From Plantago ovata (lineage: Eukaryota > Streptophyta > Magnoliopsida > Lamiales > Plantaginaceae): a DNA stretch of 64,000 nt. The notes under the pieces are model-generated. The model saw only the letters and a list, made by a program, of their open reading frames with translations. It was not told the DNA's origin and did not search any database. The position numbers were made by a program, and so were the translations under genes. Location of the stretch: positions 89,114,085-89,178,084 of the forward strand of contig CM051458.1 in the NCBI GenBank assembly GCA_028274465.1, in the 5' to 3' direction. This document shows, piece after piece, positions 11,562-22,544 of the stretch. Positions within the stretch are counted from its first letter, which is position 1. Each line of letters opens with the position of its first letter.

Positions 11562-12441
11562 GGCTTATTACATATACTATCCTTGTTAGTTCGTTTTATT
11601 ACAGATAAACCCTCGTTAGCCAAATAATTACATCCAACACCCTTGTTAGATAGATTTAATTACACCTAAACCCACAAATTTGAATTTTGGCGAATTAAAT
11701 CAATGTAAAGACATTTTTATCCTTGGTCAAATATTGAATTCTGATTTTGACCAAACAACTCCAATTTTCATTAATTACACATTAGCCTCAAATTGTTTTA
11801 ATTTTACCAATTTATCACTTAATAATTCAACGTAAAGCATATAACTTCTTTAAATTTTAAATTTGTCCCAAATTTTATTGCAACTAAGCCCTAATAAATT
11901 TTTTATTTTTAAATATCACTCAATAAAATTAAAAATATATATATATATAAAAAAAGAAAAAACAACAAATCGGAGCTGCACAACTCCGATGTGATCGGAG
12001 CAGGTAACAACACCGATCAGATCAGAGTTGTGCAACTCCGATCTGATCGGAGCTAGTCACAACTCCGATTTGATAGGAGCTTTATAGCTCCGATCGATCG
12101 GAGCTGTAAAGCTACTATCAAATCGGAGCAGCACTGCTCCGATTGATCGGAGCAAGTCACAACTCTGACTGACAGGAGCTCCGGCCAATGTTCTGAAGAA
12201 GGGAAGAGGAAAGAAAATAAAGGAAGGAAGAAGAAAGAACAAGGAAGGAAGATAAATGAAATTAAAAAGGAGAAACAAAGGGCCTAGTTGCAATAAAAAT
12301 GCTAAGGCCATGTTTGGTTTAAATTTCCATTTAGTTTGGTCAACGGAAGAAGTTGATTTTGGACTCATATGTAATAGATTGACTAAGAGGGAGTTAGACG
12401 TAATTAGAGTGTCTAGTAGGGGTAGTGAATGTAAAATTCCC
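11562..12441. mobile_element. Mutator-type non-autonomous element E2 with palindromic core
   Basis: The direct repeat AATGTTTTTT flanks it at 11552-11561 and 12442-12451, giving a 9-10 base target duplication. The ends read GGCTTATTACATATACTATC and, inverted from the right, GGGAATTTTACATTCACTAC. The left end carries three spaced copies of a motif close to ATTACA..A.ACCCTNGTTAG. The core at about 11970-12190 is a chain of short palindromes around GATCGGAGC/GCTCCGATC. The core is bounded by ACCAAACAACTCC and GGCCATGTTTGG, as in E1. There is no transposase. Confidence 0.8.
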
Positions 12442-12499
12442 AATGTTTTTTAAAAATACAATGGACCCGATCTTATTTCACCCTGGCCAAAAGTGTCAA

Positions 12500-12972
12500 T
12501 GATTTATTGGATGCGCTAGTTCAATCATTAATTAATATGTGACCCAAGCTCCAATAAAACAATTCTTAAATGATTTTATTATGTCAAGAAACACTTTTAC
12601 TGATTTTGATAAGTTATTACAAGTTCCATGTAAATTTCGTGATTGTCCCATAACTCAACAGAGTACATCACTTTTCGTTTTAGCTAAGTTCCCTAAAATT
12701 GCTACGAAAAGTATTTCGTTCCGTTGGACTTGGCTAGAGTTGTTTGTTTAACTCGTCACCCCCCCTAATCTTGGCATCTCGTTGTGGGATTGACATACTA
12801 GACGAAGGGGTGGTCAAATTGTGCTACGGTCGTAACGTTTTTAGATATGCCCATGCTTAAATTTCTTATCAAAATTGGTCATTTCTATTTTTTGCATCAC
12901 TTATGCATTTGTATTGTATTCGTTTTATGATTTTGTGATTAATAAAATTTGGTAGATTCAAAAAAAAAAAAA
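12500..12972 (+). mobile_element. 5'-truncated LINE-type insertion with poly(A)
   Basis: It ends in TTAATAAAATTTGGTAGATTC plus a run of about 14 A and is flanked by the duplication AAAAGTGTCAA (12489-12499 and 12970-12980). The 3' end resembles those at 15335-15418, 16625-16690 and 23875-23935, so the four tails look like one LINE family. A 70-codon frame at 12539-12751 has no recognised domain. Confidence 0.7.
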
Positions 12973-12980
12973 AGTGTCAA

Positions 12981-15334
12981 GAAACACAATGTAGGGGGTT
13001 CCAACACGCGCAAAATGTGGCTCAATCGTGAGCTTTACTCAGTAGCAGGAAATATATAGAAGTTAGGATAAAAGCGAATAGGAGTCCTATTAGGTTCATA
13101 TTTATAGTTTTTTTTAATGTAATGATAATAACTATTTACAAACACACTACGTCCTGGTAAAAAACACACACACATTGAAACAATATAATGCCTCAATGGT
13201 TGTTGGTGGTGGTTGCGGTACTCTGGTTCGATTCAACCTCTCATAGTTGATTTTTTTATACAAATCGGTTTGCTTCTCTCGTTGCCTCTTTGTTCAAACT
13301 ATACTGTTTCAAACTTCAACGTGTTGTTTCATAAACATATTTTCATTTATCCATCGTAATACAATTAAACTAACTTTTTTTTAAATGTCAAACTACTCAT
13401 TCACTAATCATATACAAACATCCATTTGAACCAATATAATAAGTCTCAATCGATATTGTTCTTGATGGTAGTCATGTTCGATTCAACCTCTTATAGATGA
13501 TTTTTATTCAAATTGTTTCATTTCTCTCGTTGTCTCTCTGTTCAACACACTATTCTATTCGTAAACGGGTTTCTAACCTATCCATTGGAATAGAGTCATC
13601 ACATGCATTACTTTTATGATCAATACTATATATAAACTACTCTAACCTAATTGGCAGACTCAAAGCGTATCATAATTTCACCCGCAAAATCTTCAGCCTC
13701 GACCCTCACAACTCTACCATCGTCACACAAACATATCATCCTTATCAAGCCGGTCATGTAAATTTCCTTCTTCACCTCAACCCTTTCGTTATCCAGCACC
13801 AAGTCTCAATCATCTTCATCGAATAAATCATCAACAATAAGAAGATGCACGATTCGTGTGTTTCACATCAAAGTACGTATTCAAGGACGAATTTAATTTT
13901 GAACCAAAAATATTTCAGCACACAACGTTGTTCTTCTCACGAAAACACATTATGTTAAGCAAATATGTACATGTTTTAGGGTTTTTCTTTAATCTTTTTT
14001 ATGGCAATAACAAGACCTAGTATATCTAATATTCAAATTGCACATCCTAAATTATGTTCAGTTCACCAACTTCCTATCCTTGTAATCTTGAGTAACCTAA
14101 TCTTGGTAACCTTCATAACATTCCTATGATTGTAATGTCTTAAATAAATAGTTTCATGTTTTAGTTAAAAATCATAATAACGCGATAACATTATTATTAT
14201 TATTTATTTTTTTTAATCTTTGTTTTTGCATAATTAATTTATTTAGGTGTGAACATTTCATTGATCTTCTATATAAACATCTTTGATTTTTAATGAATTA
14301 GTGAAGTAAATTCGTGAAGTGTTAATTGTTATAAACATCTTTAAAGTACATTTCTAGTGTAAAACATGAACTATTTGCGCGTAAAAAAAGAAAGAAAAAA
14401 AAGGTGGTGGATCAAGGCCGACGCAATTCGGCCGGGTTAATGTTGATCGGCGAAAGTGCTATAGACTCAAATTTTAAACTTTGTAGTGAGTCTTTCGGTA
14501 TCTCATGCACTAACCAAATAAGGTTGGTCATCTCTCTAAGTCAAGGCCAACTTTATTAACAAAGGATAAAGGAGAAATCTTATAGCATTTATTATGGTTT
14601 GGGCCTACAAACATAGAAGTTCCAATATAAGTATCTTTCAAATTGAAGACTTCGATGGTTTGGAGTTTCTTTGTGGGCACATGTACTATATTGCTATTTC
14701 ATTAACCAACCATATAAATAATAAAGTATAAAATATTAATATTGAAGGCTTCTTTGAGGTCTACTATTTAGTACCCCTTTTCCAAGGGCTACTATTTAGT
14801 AGCTTCAAAGAAGTCTCCATTGAGGTGTTTTTAGATTTATTTGGGATTTAAATTACAATTTAAGCTCCAAATAAGCCTCAAAGAAGACTCCACAAGGAGT
14901 GATCTAACAATGAAAATGAATGAAGTATATTATTATAGACATACCCCACCATCAATAAAGTTGATCAAGGAAAAGAACAAGTATGGTATCATTCATTCTC
15001 AAGCCCTATCTCCATACGAGGCTACGATCACGAGATTCAAAATTATCTTCCACCTCTTCTTATTCGATCTCATAAAATATATAATTGGGTAGGTATTTTT
15101 TTCTATCTTTTAGGTTTACCATTTCATGTCGCCTTTGGCCTTTGCAGGCAGTAAAGTACATACGGAGTATAGTGGAAACTACAGTCGGATATTACTACCT
15201 ATCAAGATCATTGTCCATTGATGAGAGAGCCAAACAAGAAATTAATTTCTACTAGTTGTAGTACGTAATAAAAAGACTCTAAAATTAATTTGAGTCTATC
15301 GATCGGACATAATGGTTTTAGTTAATTAGTTGTG
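12981..15334. other. Intergenic with a degenerate tandem duplication
   Basis: Two diverged copies of a stretch of about 250 bases lie near 13160-13400 and 13425-13610. Both contain GTTCGATTCAACCTCT, TTTCTCTCGTTG and CCTATCCATTGG-like words. The remainder is AT-rich without a gene. Confidence 0.45.
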
Positions 15335-15418
15335 CATCACTTATGCGACTTATGCACGTGTTGTACTTTTCCATTAGTGTTGATTAATAAATTTTTTAGC
15401 CGATTCAATAAAAAAAAA
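15335..15418 (+). mobile_element. LINE-family 3' tail
   Basis: GCATCACTTATGC followed by GATTAATAAATTTTTTAGCC, GATTCAAT and an A run matches the ends of the neighbouring LINE fragments. Only the tail survives. Confidence 0.5.
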
Positions 15419-15639
15419 GGACGCATACAACATCCATGTTGGAACAAGCAAAAAAAATAAATAAAATGGAGAGAGAGTATTAAGTTCAATGTATTTTAGA
15501 ATTTTTATGGCGAATTCATAGTACCTAGTACAAAATTCAATTATCAAATTAACCTCATGGCACTTCTCATACATATAATTAAGTCATAAAAATATCTATT
15601 TTAATAAAATTCCATTCAACCGTTGCATACTCTTTCATG

Positions 15640-16690
15640 GGTTTGCGGAAAAGATTGGTGAAGGGAAGTTCTTAAGGGGGCGATGGAATAGATACTCTTT
15701 ATTGGCATGATCATTGCTGCAATAGGGAGTTGAGCTTAAATGAAGAATATCCTAGAGTCTTTAGGCTTGAGAAATACAAGGAGGTGAAAGTGGGAGAAAG
15801 AGTGTCTATGTATACTTGAATGTACTGGTCTTGATTTGATGGTCAATTGGCAATGGACTAGAAGCTTAAGGGATAGAGATGTTACTTCGGTAGATGATTT
15901 AAAAGCCCGAGCAACCGTGAGTTTGGCAACGGCTTAGCTAAGGATAAGTGGTTATGGCTAGGGTCGTCCTCGGAGGCTTATTCTACTAAGGAAGGCTATG
16001 CGGAGTTGAATAGAAGGGAAGATGAGCTACCTATGAAGAAATGAGCAAGTGTGGTTTGGAACAATTTGGTACCCCTTAAAGTATGCATCTTTGTGTGGAA
16101 GTTAGCACAAAACAAGATGCCCTCTCATGAAAACCTCACGAAGCTAGGTGTCTTTTTCACAAATGAGGATTGGAGTTGTAAAAGGTGTGACGGCATGGTT
16201 GAGACTTGAGAGCTCATGGCGCATGTCTGGTGCTTGTGTTTTTGAATCCAAAGTGTGGAGTTCCTTGTTTGATTGGCTTAAGATGGATAACTTGTTGGGT
16301 TCACTATTGAGGAGAGCTTGAAGAATCTCTCCCATTCAGGTAACTGGTAAGTTCGGAGAAAGAAAAAGTTGACAAGTGCTATGGTTTGGGGCCGTTGGGT
16401 TTGTTTGGAGAGCGAGAAATGATCTTTTGTTTTAACAATATAAAGCGGAACCATCGGCAAAGTCTAGAAAAAAACAAAATTATTTGTTGGACTTGGTTAA
16501 GAGAGAAAGAGAAACTTAGGTCGTACACATGGAGGATTGAGCTTATGCCTTGATTCATGACTTGTGTCCTCCCGGGTTTCGGTGTTGCATCACCATGCGT
16601 TTTTTCTTTTCTTTTTTCTTTTTCTGTAACCGAGCATTACTCATGCTCCTTATTTAATTAATGGAATCGTTTAGCCGCTTAAAAAAAAGT
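15640..16690 (+). pseudogene. LINE 3' fragment with degenerate zf-RVT domain
   Basis: Read with in-frame stops, bases about 15640-16280 encode the C-terminal part of a plant LINE reverse-transcriptase polyprotein. The segments DKWLWLGSSSEAYSTKEGY, then VVWNNLVPLKVCIFVWKLAQ, MPSHENLTKLGV and CKRCDGMVE..AHVWCLC show the conserved Trp-x-x-Leu-Val-Pro-Lys and Cys-x2-Cys..His pattern of the zf-RVT domain. A 3' untranslated tail ends in TTAATGGAATCGTTTAGCCG and poly(A) near 16688. The catalytic reverse transcriptase and endonuclease parts are missing. Stops near 15820, 15940, 16040 and 16210 show that it is dead. Confidence 0.8.
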
Positions 16691-16707
16691 TCATCTACTT
16701 GAAAAAT

Positions 16708-17026
16708 TAGCCATAAAAGCTCGTTGGAACAATGTTGATTAAGATCGTAAGTGTGTAAAGAAAATGTACTTTTTATAGCGTTTGCAGCCGAGTGGCAAGC
16801 CGAGACACCCCAAATCCAAGAGGTCATGGGTTTCATCCCCGAAATGGGTGATTTATATGCTCTGTATAGAGATTTATTGAAATGAATACTAAAGATGTAT
16901 TAATGATAAATTTGTTCATTAAGTATTATAATTGTACTATTATATCTAAAAAAGAAGATAAACTAGGCATAAAAGCTCATTGGAACAATGTAATTTAAGA
17001 TCATAAGTGTGTAAAGAAAATGTAAA
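16708..17026 (+). repeat. tRNA-like SINE remnant between direct repeats
   Basis: A stretch of about 62 bases at 16708-16769 (CATAAAAGCTC..GGAACAATGT..GTGTGTAAAGAAAATGTA) recurs at 16964-17026. Between them, 16775-16850 looks tRNA-derived: an A box in GCAGCCGAGTGGCAAG and a B box in GGTCATGGGTTTCATCCCC. The repeats are too long for an ordinary SINE target duplication, so a local duplication probably happened around the insertion. Confidence 0.55.
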
Positions 17027-18391
17027 TTTTTTTAACGTCAAATATTACTACTCTTATATAAACATTTACACCACCTTAGAGATTGAACCAGCGCACATCT
17101 CCTTCACCATTTCATCTCCCTTCCACTACCACCTTAAAACGTCACTTAGTAGTATTAAATTATTAATTTACATTCAAGTATACATAGATATGCGTGGGAT
17201 AGTCGGGGATCTATTCTCTTTTTCTTGCTTTAAATATAAAAATAAAAAATTAATTAAGCGGAAAAACAACTTTCTTATAACTATTCATTAAAGAAGTAAT
17301 TGAAGTCGATACAACTTTTAATTGATTTATTTTATTATAGCCTAATCTTTTGTGTAACACACCAAACACCATGAGATCTATGTTTGAATATTTATGTTAA
17401 TTCTTCCAACGCGTATGCGATTTGGTTTGCGTCATTGATTCGTAAACAATACTTAACTTTTTTTTCCTAGTAGTATTTTGGCAATATCAATATTTTTAAT
17501 CACGAGATACTAATATTATTTGTTAGGAAAAAAAAACAAATAAATATATATAAAAGATAAGACATAAGAGAAGGGAAAATGTGGACAGAAACATAATAAA
17601 GTCAATGAATGGTGGCATTTAATTCAACATATGTGCGTTGTAATAGTCCCCATTTTGTATTAATGAAATTTGAGTTGTCCCCAATTTTGATAATGACATT
17701 TAACCAAGTTTACTTACAACCCAACTTTACTTGACACCATCCTCCTCTATCATCATCATCATCTTCTTCTTCGTAGCTACACAAATCCCACAAGGTATCA
17801 CCAAGAAGGTTTCTTTTCTTTCCCGTTTAATTAAGGGGGACGTAATATTCCAATCGAATTGGTGTAGAGTAAGTGTTGCGAAAAATCAAAATTTTCCTAA
17901 ACAGTTAAATATGAGTTTAATTTTGACAAGTTAAAGATTGGCCCCGAGCTCAAATGACATGTGACAACTTCGAACTCGAACTTCGTTGCGATTTGAGAAT
18001 GTCTAATCCGAAAAACAGAAATTCCGAGAAAAGAACAAGAACCTTCTCGGTATGTCATGTCCATTAACCTGATGGCTCTGCCAACAAAAAGAACAAGAAC
18101 AATTTAGATGACAACGGATAAACATAAACACTAATGAATAAGATTTAATAAAAGATAGCGTGGATTGGGTTTTTATCCACTTATGGAACGGCAGCCCACG
18201 AAAGGAGTCGGATGGAATCTCAGTCATACTCTACAAAAAAAAGTATGACATAACATGTTCGATCTTTACGTACCCTAGGGTTCGAAATTTGTGATCAGTG
18301 ATCACTAATCTAGCTTAAATTAAAAAATCAGGATTAATGATATTGTAAGTTCTACTCGCGAAAGGTAATTAAATTTAACCCAACTATTTGA
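17027..18391. other. Intergenic, nothing recognised
   Basis: AT-rich sequence with short frames only and no element with clear ends. Confidence 0.5.
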
Positions 18392-18408
18392 CCCATGTCT
18401 TAGCAGTT

Positions 18409-18593
18409 TTTTTTTTTTTAACGGCCAACCTACTCTACTCTACTCCAACTCCAACTCCTACACTATTCTCCCTTAACCATCTTATAACTCCAAATATTCT
18501 AAACTACCTTATTACTCCGCCGGAGTCGGGGTTCGAACTCTCAACCTCTCCTTACTACTCAAGCACCCAAACCACTCGGCCAACCTTATAACT
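18409..18593 (-). mobile_element. SINE with Ser/Leu-tRNA-like head
   Basis: On the minus strand the head reads GGTTGGCCGAGTGGTTTGGG, with a perfect A box TGGCCGAGTGG, followed by a B box AGTTCGAACCCC. A pyrimidine/purine-biased body and a poly(A) tail at about 18409-18421 follow. The duplicated target CCCATGTCTTAGCAGTT is seen at 18392-18408 and, with a 4-base insertion, at about 18594-18614. It has no acceptor stem or cloverleaf end, so it is not a functional tRNA. Confidence 0.75.
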
Positions 18594-18614
18594 CCCCATG
18601 TCTTACTTAGCAGT

Positions 18615-19311
18615 TAGCATGAAGGCCAATCCACACCTTTTACTCCAAAATTTTCCCAGCAGCTTACGTTCCTATAGTTCACAACAATTTTATGGATAAA
18701 CTCGAAAAATAATATTACAGATCAGATCTAGTGGACTTTATAGTTAACAATGAGTTCTGTGATTTGAAATAATTGTCTAGAGCAAATTTAATAAAATAAA
18801 ATAAAATAAAATAGCGGTTTCAGAAAAATAAATAAAATTTCATGCTATTTGTTCTAGCGAAATACGGTAGTGGTGGTGTGAATTCTTAATTTGATGCTCA
18901 TTTAAATAGGTATCCTGATCTGGGAAGCTAGTTACTGGTCGGTTTGCCCTGAGTAGCTATTGCCTATTTTTTTAAACTGCACAATTATATTCCGTATTAA
19001 GCAATAAGAAGGTTCAAAAAGTACAAGATAAGGTGCATAAAAAATACACACCAAAATTAAAATCTACACCAAAACAACCCAGACAAGAGAAGAGTACTAA
19101 ACAAGATCAACCTCCAAATCCATTATGACCGTAACGATACTTGACCTATCTTGGCATGTATGATGTATCCAGCTTCTCCTCCCGGATAGTACGAAGGTTT
19201 GGCCTATAAAATAGTTCGGTCACTTTGGTATGTAATTAAACATTTGATGGCAGAATGAATTGTTAAAAATAAAAATCCATACTTGTACTATATGTTTAGA
19301 GTAATTATATA
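18615..19311. other. Intergenic, nothing recognised
   Basis: AT-rich spacer with a short (ATAAA)n run at 18790-18812 and no gene. Confidence 0.5.
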
Positions 19312-19418
19312 GAGAGGCTAGCCTTTCCTATTATATAGGAAAGGCATGGTTTTTAGACACAAAACCGCCTATCAACCGGATCAGCGGTTTTGGGAAGAAA
19401 TTAAACCGACCGGTTTAG

Positions 19419-19428
19419 TATAAATAGG
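19419..19428 (+). promoter_or_regulatory. TATA box inside the left end of the 4.36 kb element
   Basis: TATAAATAGG is a near-ideal plant TATA box. It is 107 bases inside the element and 162 bases before the candidate start at 19581. It would drive transcription into the element. Confidence 0.5.
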
Positions 19429-19580
19429 GCAAAAAACACGCAGAATCACAGAAACCCCAAAACACATAGTTGAACGTGCACTGTGTTTTTTTCACTTTTC
19501 TCTCTGCAAATCGATCAAATCTCGCCAGAAATTCATCGATCAAAACTCTTGTTCACAGCATATCATCCGAAAACGCTTAC

Positions 19581-21381
19581 ATGGACGTAATCAGGTGAAT
19601 CAAGCAACAATCATCTGATTTCTATGCGTTTTGTGATTATATTTTGTTGTTTTCCTGATTTATCTCTATTTTTCTGATTCAATGTTGTTTTCCTGATTAT
19701 TCAATCGATTTGCGATCGGAATTGGTGTTCGAAACGTTCCGATTCAACTGGTAGAATACTCAAAGCACCAAATCGGAACTGATGAAGAACGATGCTTCTC
19801 AGATCTGGATATTATTGAATAAATTGCAGCAAAACAGCAAAATCCGTACGTTAATATATACTTTTAAGCCTTTCTGTTATGGTTTGATCTTTATGAAGTA
19901 TGTTTGTGCATATTTTCATTTGATAAAACCATGTTACGGTTTTCAAATGGCGTGTTATGGTTTTAATCGACGTTGTTTTAAAGCCTCTTTGTTGCTTGTT
20001 TTTTGTTTGTCTACTATGTTTTTGCATTTATATATTGAATCGCGCAGTGTAATTGTTTTTAATCAGCATATATAGTTTTTAAGAGTGATTGTTATCGTTA
20101 ATTGCAGTTTCTACGGTAGTCTGATTGTTACAGTTCTAGCTAGCGTATATGTTACGGTTTTAAGCTCTTCTGGTTATGGTTTCATGTTCTGTTGTTATGA
20201 TTTTACACAACACGTTTAGACTTTAGAGGTTCGCATTAGGGAACATGTTATGATTCTAGCAACGTTGTTATTGTATTTTACCTTATTCAACATGTTATGA
20301 ATATTTATCGTCATGTTATGCTTTTTTTATATGTCGTATCTTGGTTTTAAGCAACATTATAGTATTTTACTTATTCAGCATGTTATTATTCTAAAATCTC
20401 GTGTTGCTCTATTACACTATCAAGACCATTCGTAATGCTTTTGAAAACTATTGGTTTATGTTTGTCCAAATTAGAGTTTGAAGGCCACCTATTATAGTTT
20501 AAAGTACAACTGTTGTGGTTTTAAGAACTGGTCTTACAGTTTGTTTACAATTGGCGACTAGTTATAATTGGTTCAAAAACATTTATTATAATTATACTTC
20601 TAAGAGAACATGTTATCCTTTTAAGACCTCGTATTATACTGATGAATAAAGTGTAGGTAATTTCAACATCGTCATGATATTATTGTTTTTAGGCATGATG
20701 TTGTGGTTTTAGGAGTAAATATTTGATTTATTGTGGTTGTCACTTGTCAAGCTTTTGAGTCATGTTGTTATGATTTTAGTGCATCCACTTATGGTTTTAA
20801 GGCATGTTGTGGTAGTTTGAATTTTTGATGCTATGGATTTTAGTAATGTCAGTTAATACTTCGTCCGTCAATTGTATGTTTGTTTAGGTATATTATTGTG
20901 GTTTTAATAGATCATGATATGTTTTAAGCAGTAAATGAAAAAAAAATTAAAGCAAAGCATTTTTTTGTCACTATGGTAAAATGTTGTTTTAATTTGAAGT
21001 TTTGATGCTATGGATTTTAGTTATATCAATTATTATTTCCATGTCGTCATTTGGTGTATTTTTTAGGTATACTATTATAATTTTCATGGTATGTTTTACG
21101 TGATCGTATTATTATAGTTTAAGCATGTAGATGAACAAAAAATTTAATGAAATGCATTTTTTTTTTCATAAACAAAAGGACGAAGATCCATAATTTTATC
21201 ACCGCTACCTGTAGGTGAAGATGCTAGGCCGACTGCTATTTTCTGGAGAGATGGAATGACAAAGGATGACTTCAAGTATCAGAAACACCAATTTCGTTGC
21301 TTCAAAGATCACGAACAAGTTTACTCGCGAGAAGCCAATTTCAAAGATCCAGATTCATTTGGCATAAGAAACACCACATGA
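19581..21381 (+). CDS. Candidate three-exon small gene in the 4.36 kb element
   Basis: This is a hypothetical model that I do not recognise. Exons 19581-19594, 19766-19845 and 21179-21381 join in phase across AG|GTGAAT..AAAG|C and CC|GTACGT..AAAAG|GA sites to give 98 residues and a stop. Exon 3 is open for 66 codons and reads like real protein (LSPLPVGEDARPTAIFWRDG, then DDFKYQKHQFRCFKDHEQVY), unlike the repeat-rich intron before it. No signal peptide, membrane segment or named domain is visible. Exon 1 is only 14 bases and the second acceptor is weak, so translation may instead begin at the ATG at 19782. The TATA box at 19419 gives a plausible promoter. It could be the element's own gene, a captured host fragment or chance. 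Confidence 0.35.
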
Positions 21382-22414
21382 ACGCTTGTTGTAATTTTGT
21401 TGCTTTGAGAATTCTAGTTTTAGAAACTCCAATTGACTGAATGTTTCAGTCCCGACATGAATATACTGAAGCATTCAATTTTACACTTGTTGGCATGTTC
21501 TCATATATCTCATACAGCAGTTGGTGTGTTATAAGTATCCTTGTTGGGGTTTTATGTAACCAAGTTGTGGTTTTAAGTACCCATTATGTTGTTGTTCTAA
21601 AAACTCAAATTAAGATTTTAATGGAGAACAGTTGTTGTAATTTTGTTGATTTGATAATACTAGTTGTAGAAACATCAATTGACTAAATGTTTTAATCCTT
21701 ACATGAATGATACACTAGTTTATTGCATGATGTCATGATTTTACGTTGCGTCTTAAATAAAATAAAGTATAACAAAAGATTTTAGAAGTATAATATCGAA
21801 TGACAAAATATATCATCAGTAACTCTTATGACAAACCCTTAAAACCGTAACATATATCTCTTATAACCAGTTGGTGTAGTTATATGTATCCTTATTGTGG
21901 TTTTAAGTACGTACAATTGTGGTTTTAAGTATCCACTAATGTACTTCTAAGAAATCAATTAAGAATTTAATGGACATTTGCTATACTACTTCAGAAATTA
22001 GACAGAAAACTAAACTTCACCATACAATGCTTGCATGTTAAAACCACTTAAGACCATACACAAACTAATTATCCAAGAGCAAAGACTAACTGTTAACATC
22101 ACACACTAACACACTACTCGATCCAAAGTAACATCCAACACGCACACTTTGTCCAACAATCGCAACATCTTGTATCTTAAAGTCATAACATCATATATAA
22201 AAAAACTATAACCAGAACATATAAGAGTTTCATATTAAACCACTGCTTTAAAACATACACAAACTAATTGTTCAAAAAGGCCAAAAGTAACTGCTCAAAT
22301 TAGAAACTATTTCAAATAACATCCAAATAACATAGTTTCTCCAGGACATTATTACAAATCCTACTTGTTCAAAATATTGTTGACTTTTAACGCAACTCGC
22401 AAACTATGTAGCTT

Positions 22415-22544
22415 CTATTCAATTATCTTCAACTCTTCATAATCTGAAACACCAGCAGCTACACAACCAGCAATTATACCAACAACAGGGGCATCTTTCC
22501 TCTTATTTGACCTGCTCTCATTACAGTGTCAAAAGCATCAACAA
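22415..22544 (-). pseudogene. Coding-like patch on the opposite arm
   Basis: After the pyrimidine-rich acceptor TTTTTTTTAG, the minus strand reads VDAFDTVMRAG. After a one-base frame change it reads KRKDAPVVGIIAGCVAAGV, then SDYEELKIIE and a stop at 22415-22417. Composition and codon use look protein-like. An upstream patch near 23230-23290 reads NEEDRKDFFGVPDTANPLK and a stop. I do not recognise the protein. It may be a decayed gene transcribed from the right-hand end of the element, or captured host exons. Confidence 0.3.

Noticed and set aside
19782..20075. 97-codon frame as a single-exon gene
   Set aside because: After residue 21 it runs through the TATGGTTTTAAG repeats; only the first part fits the spliced model.
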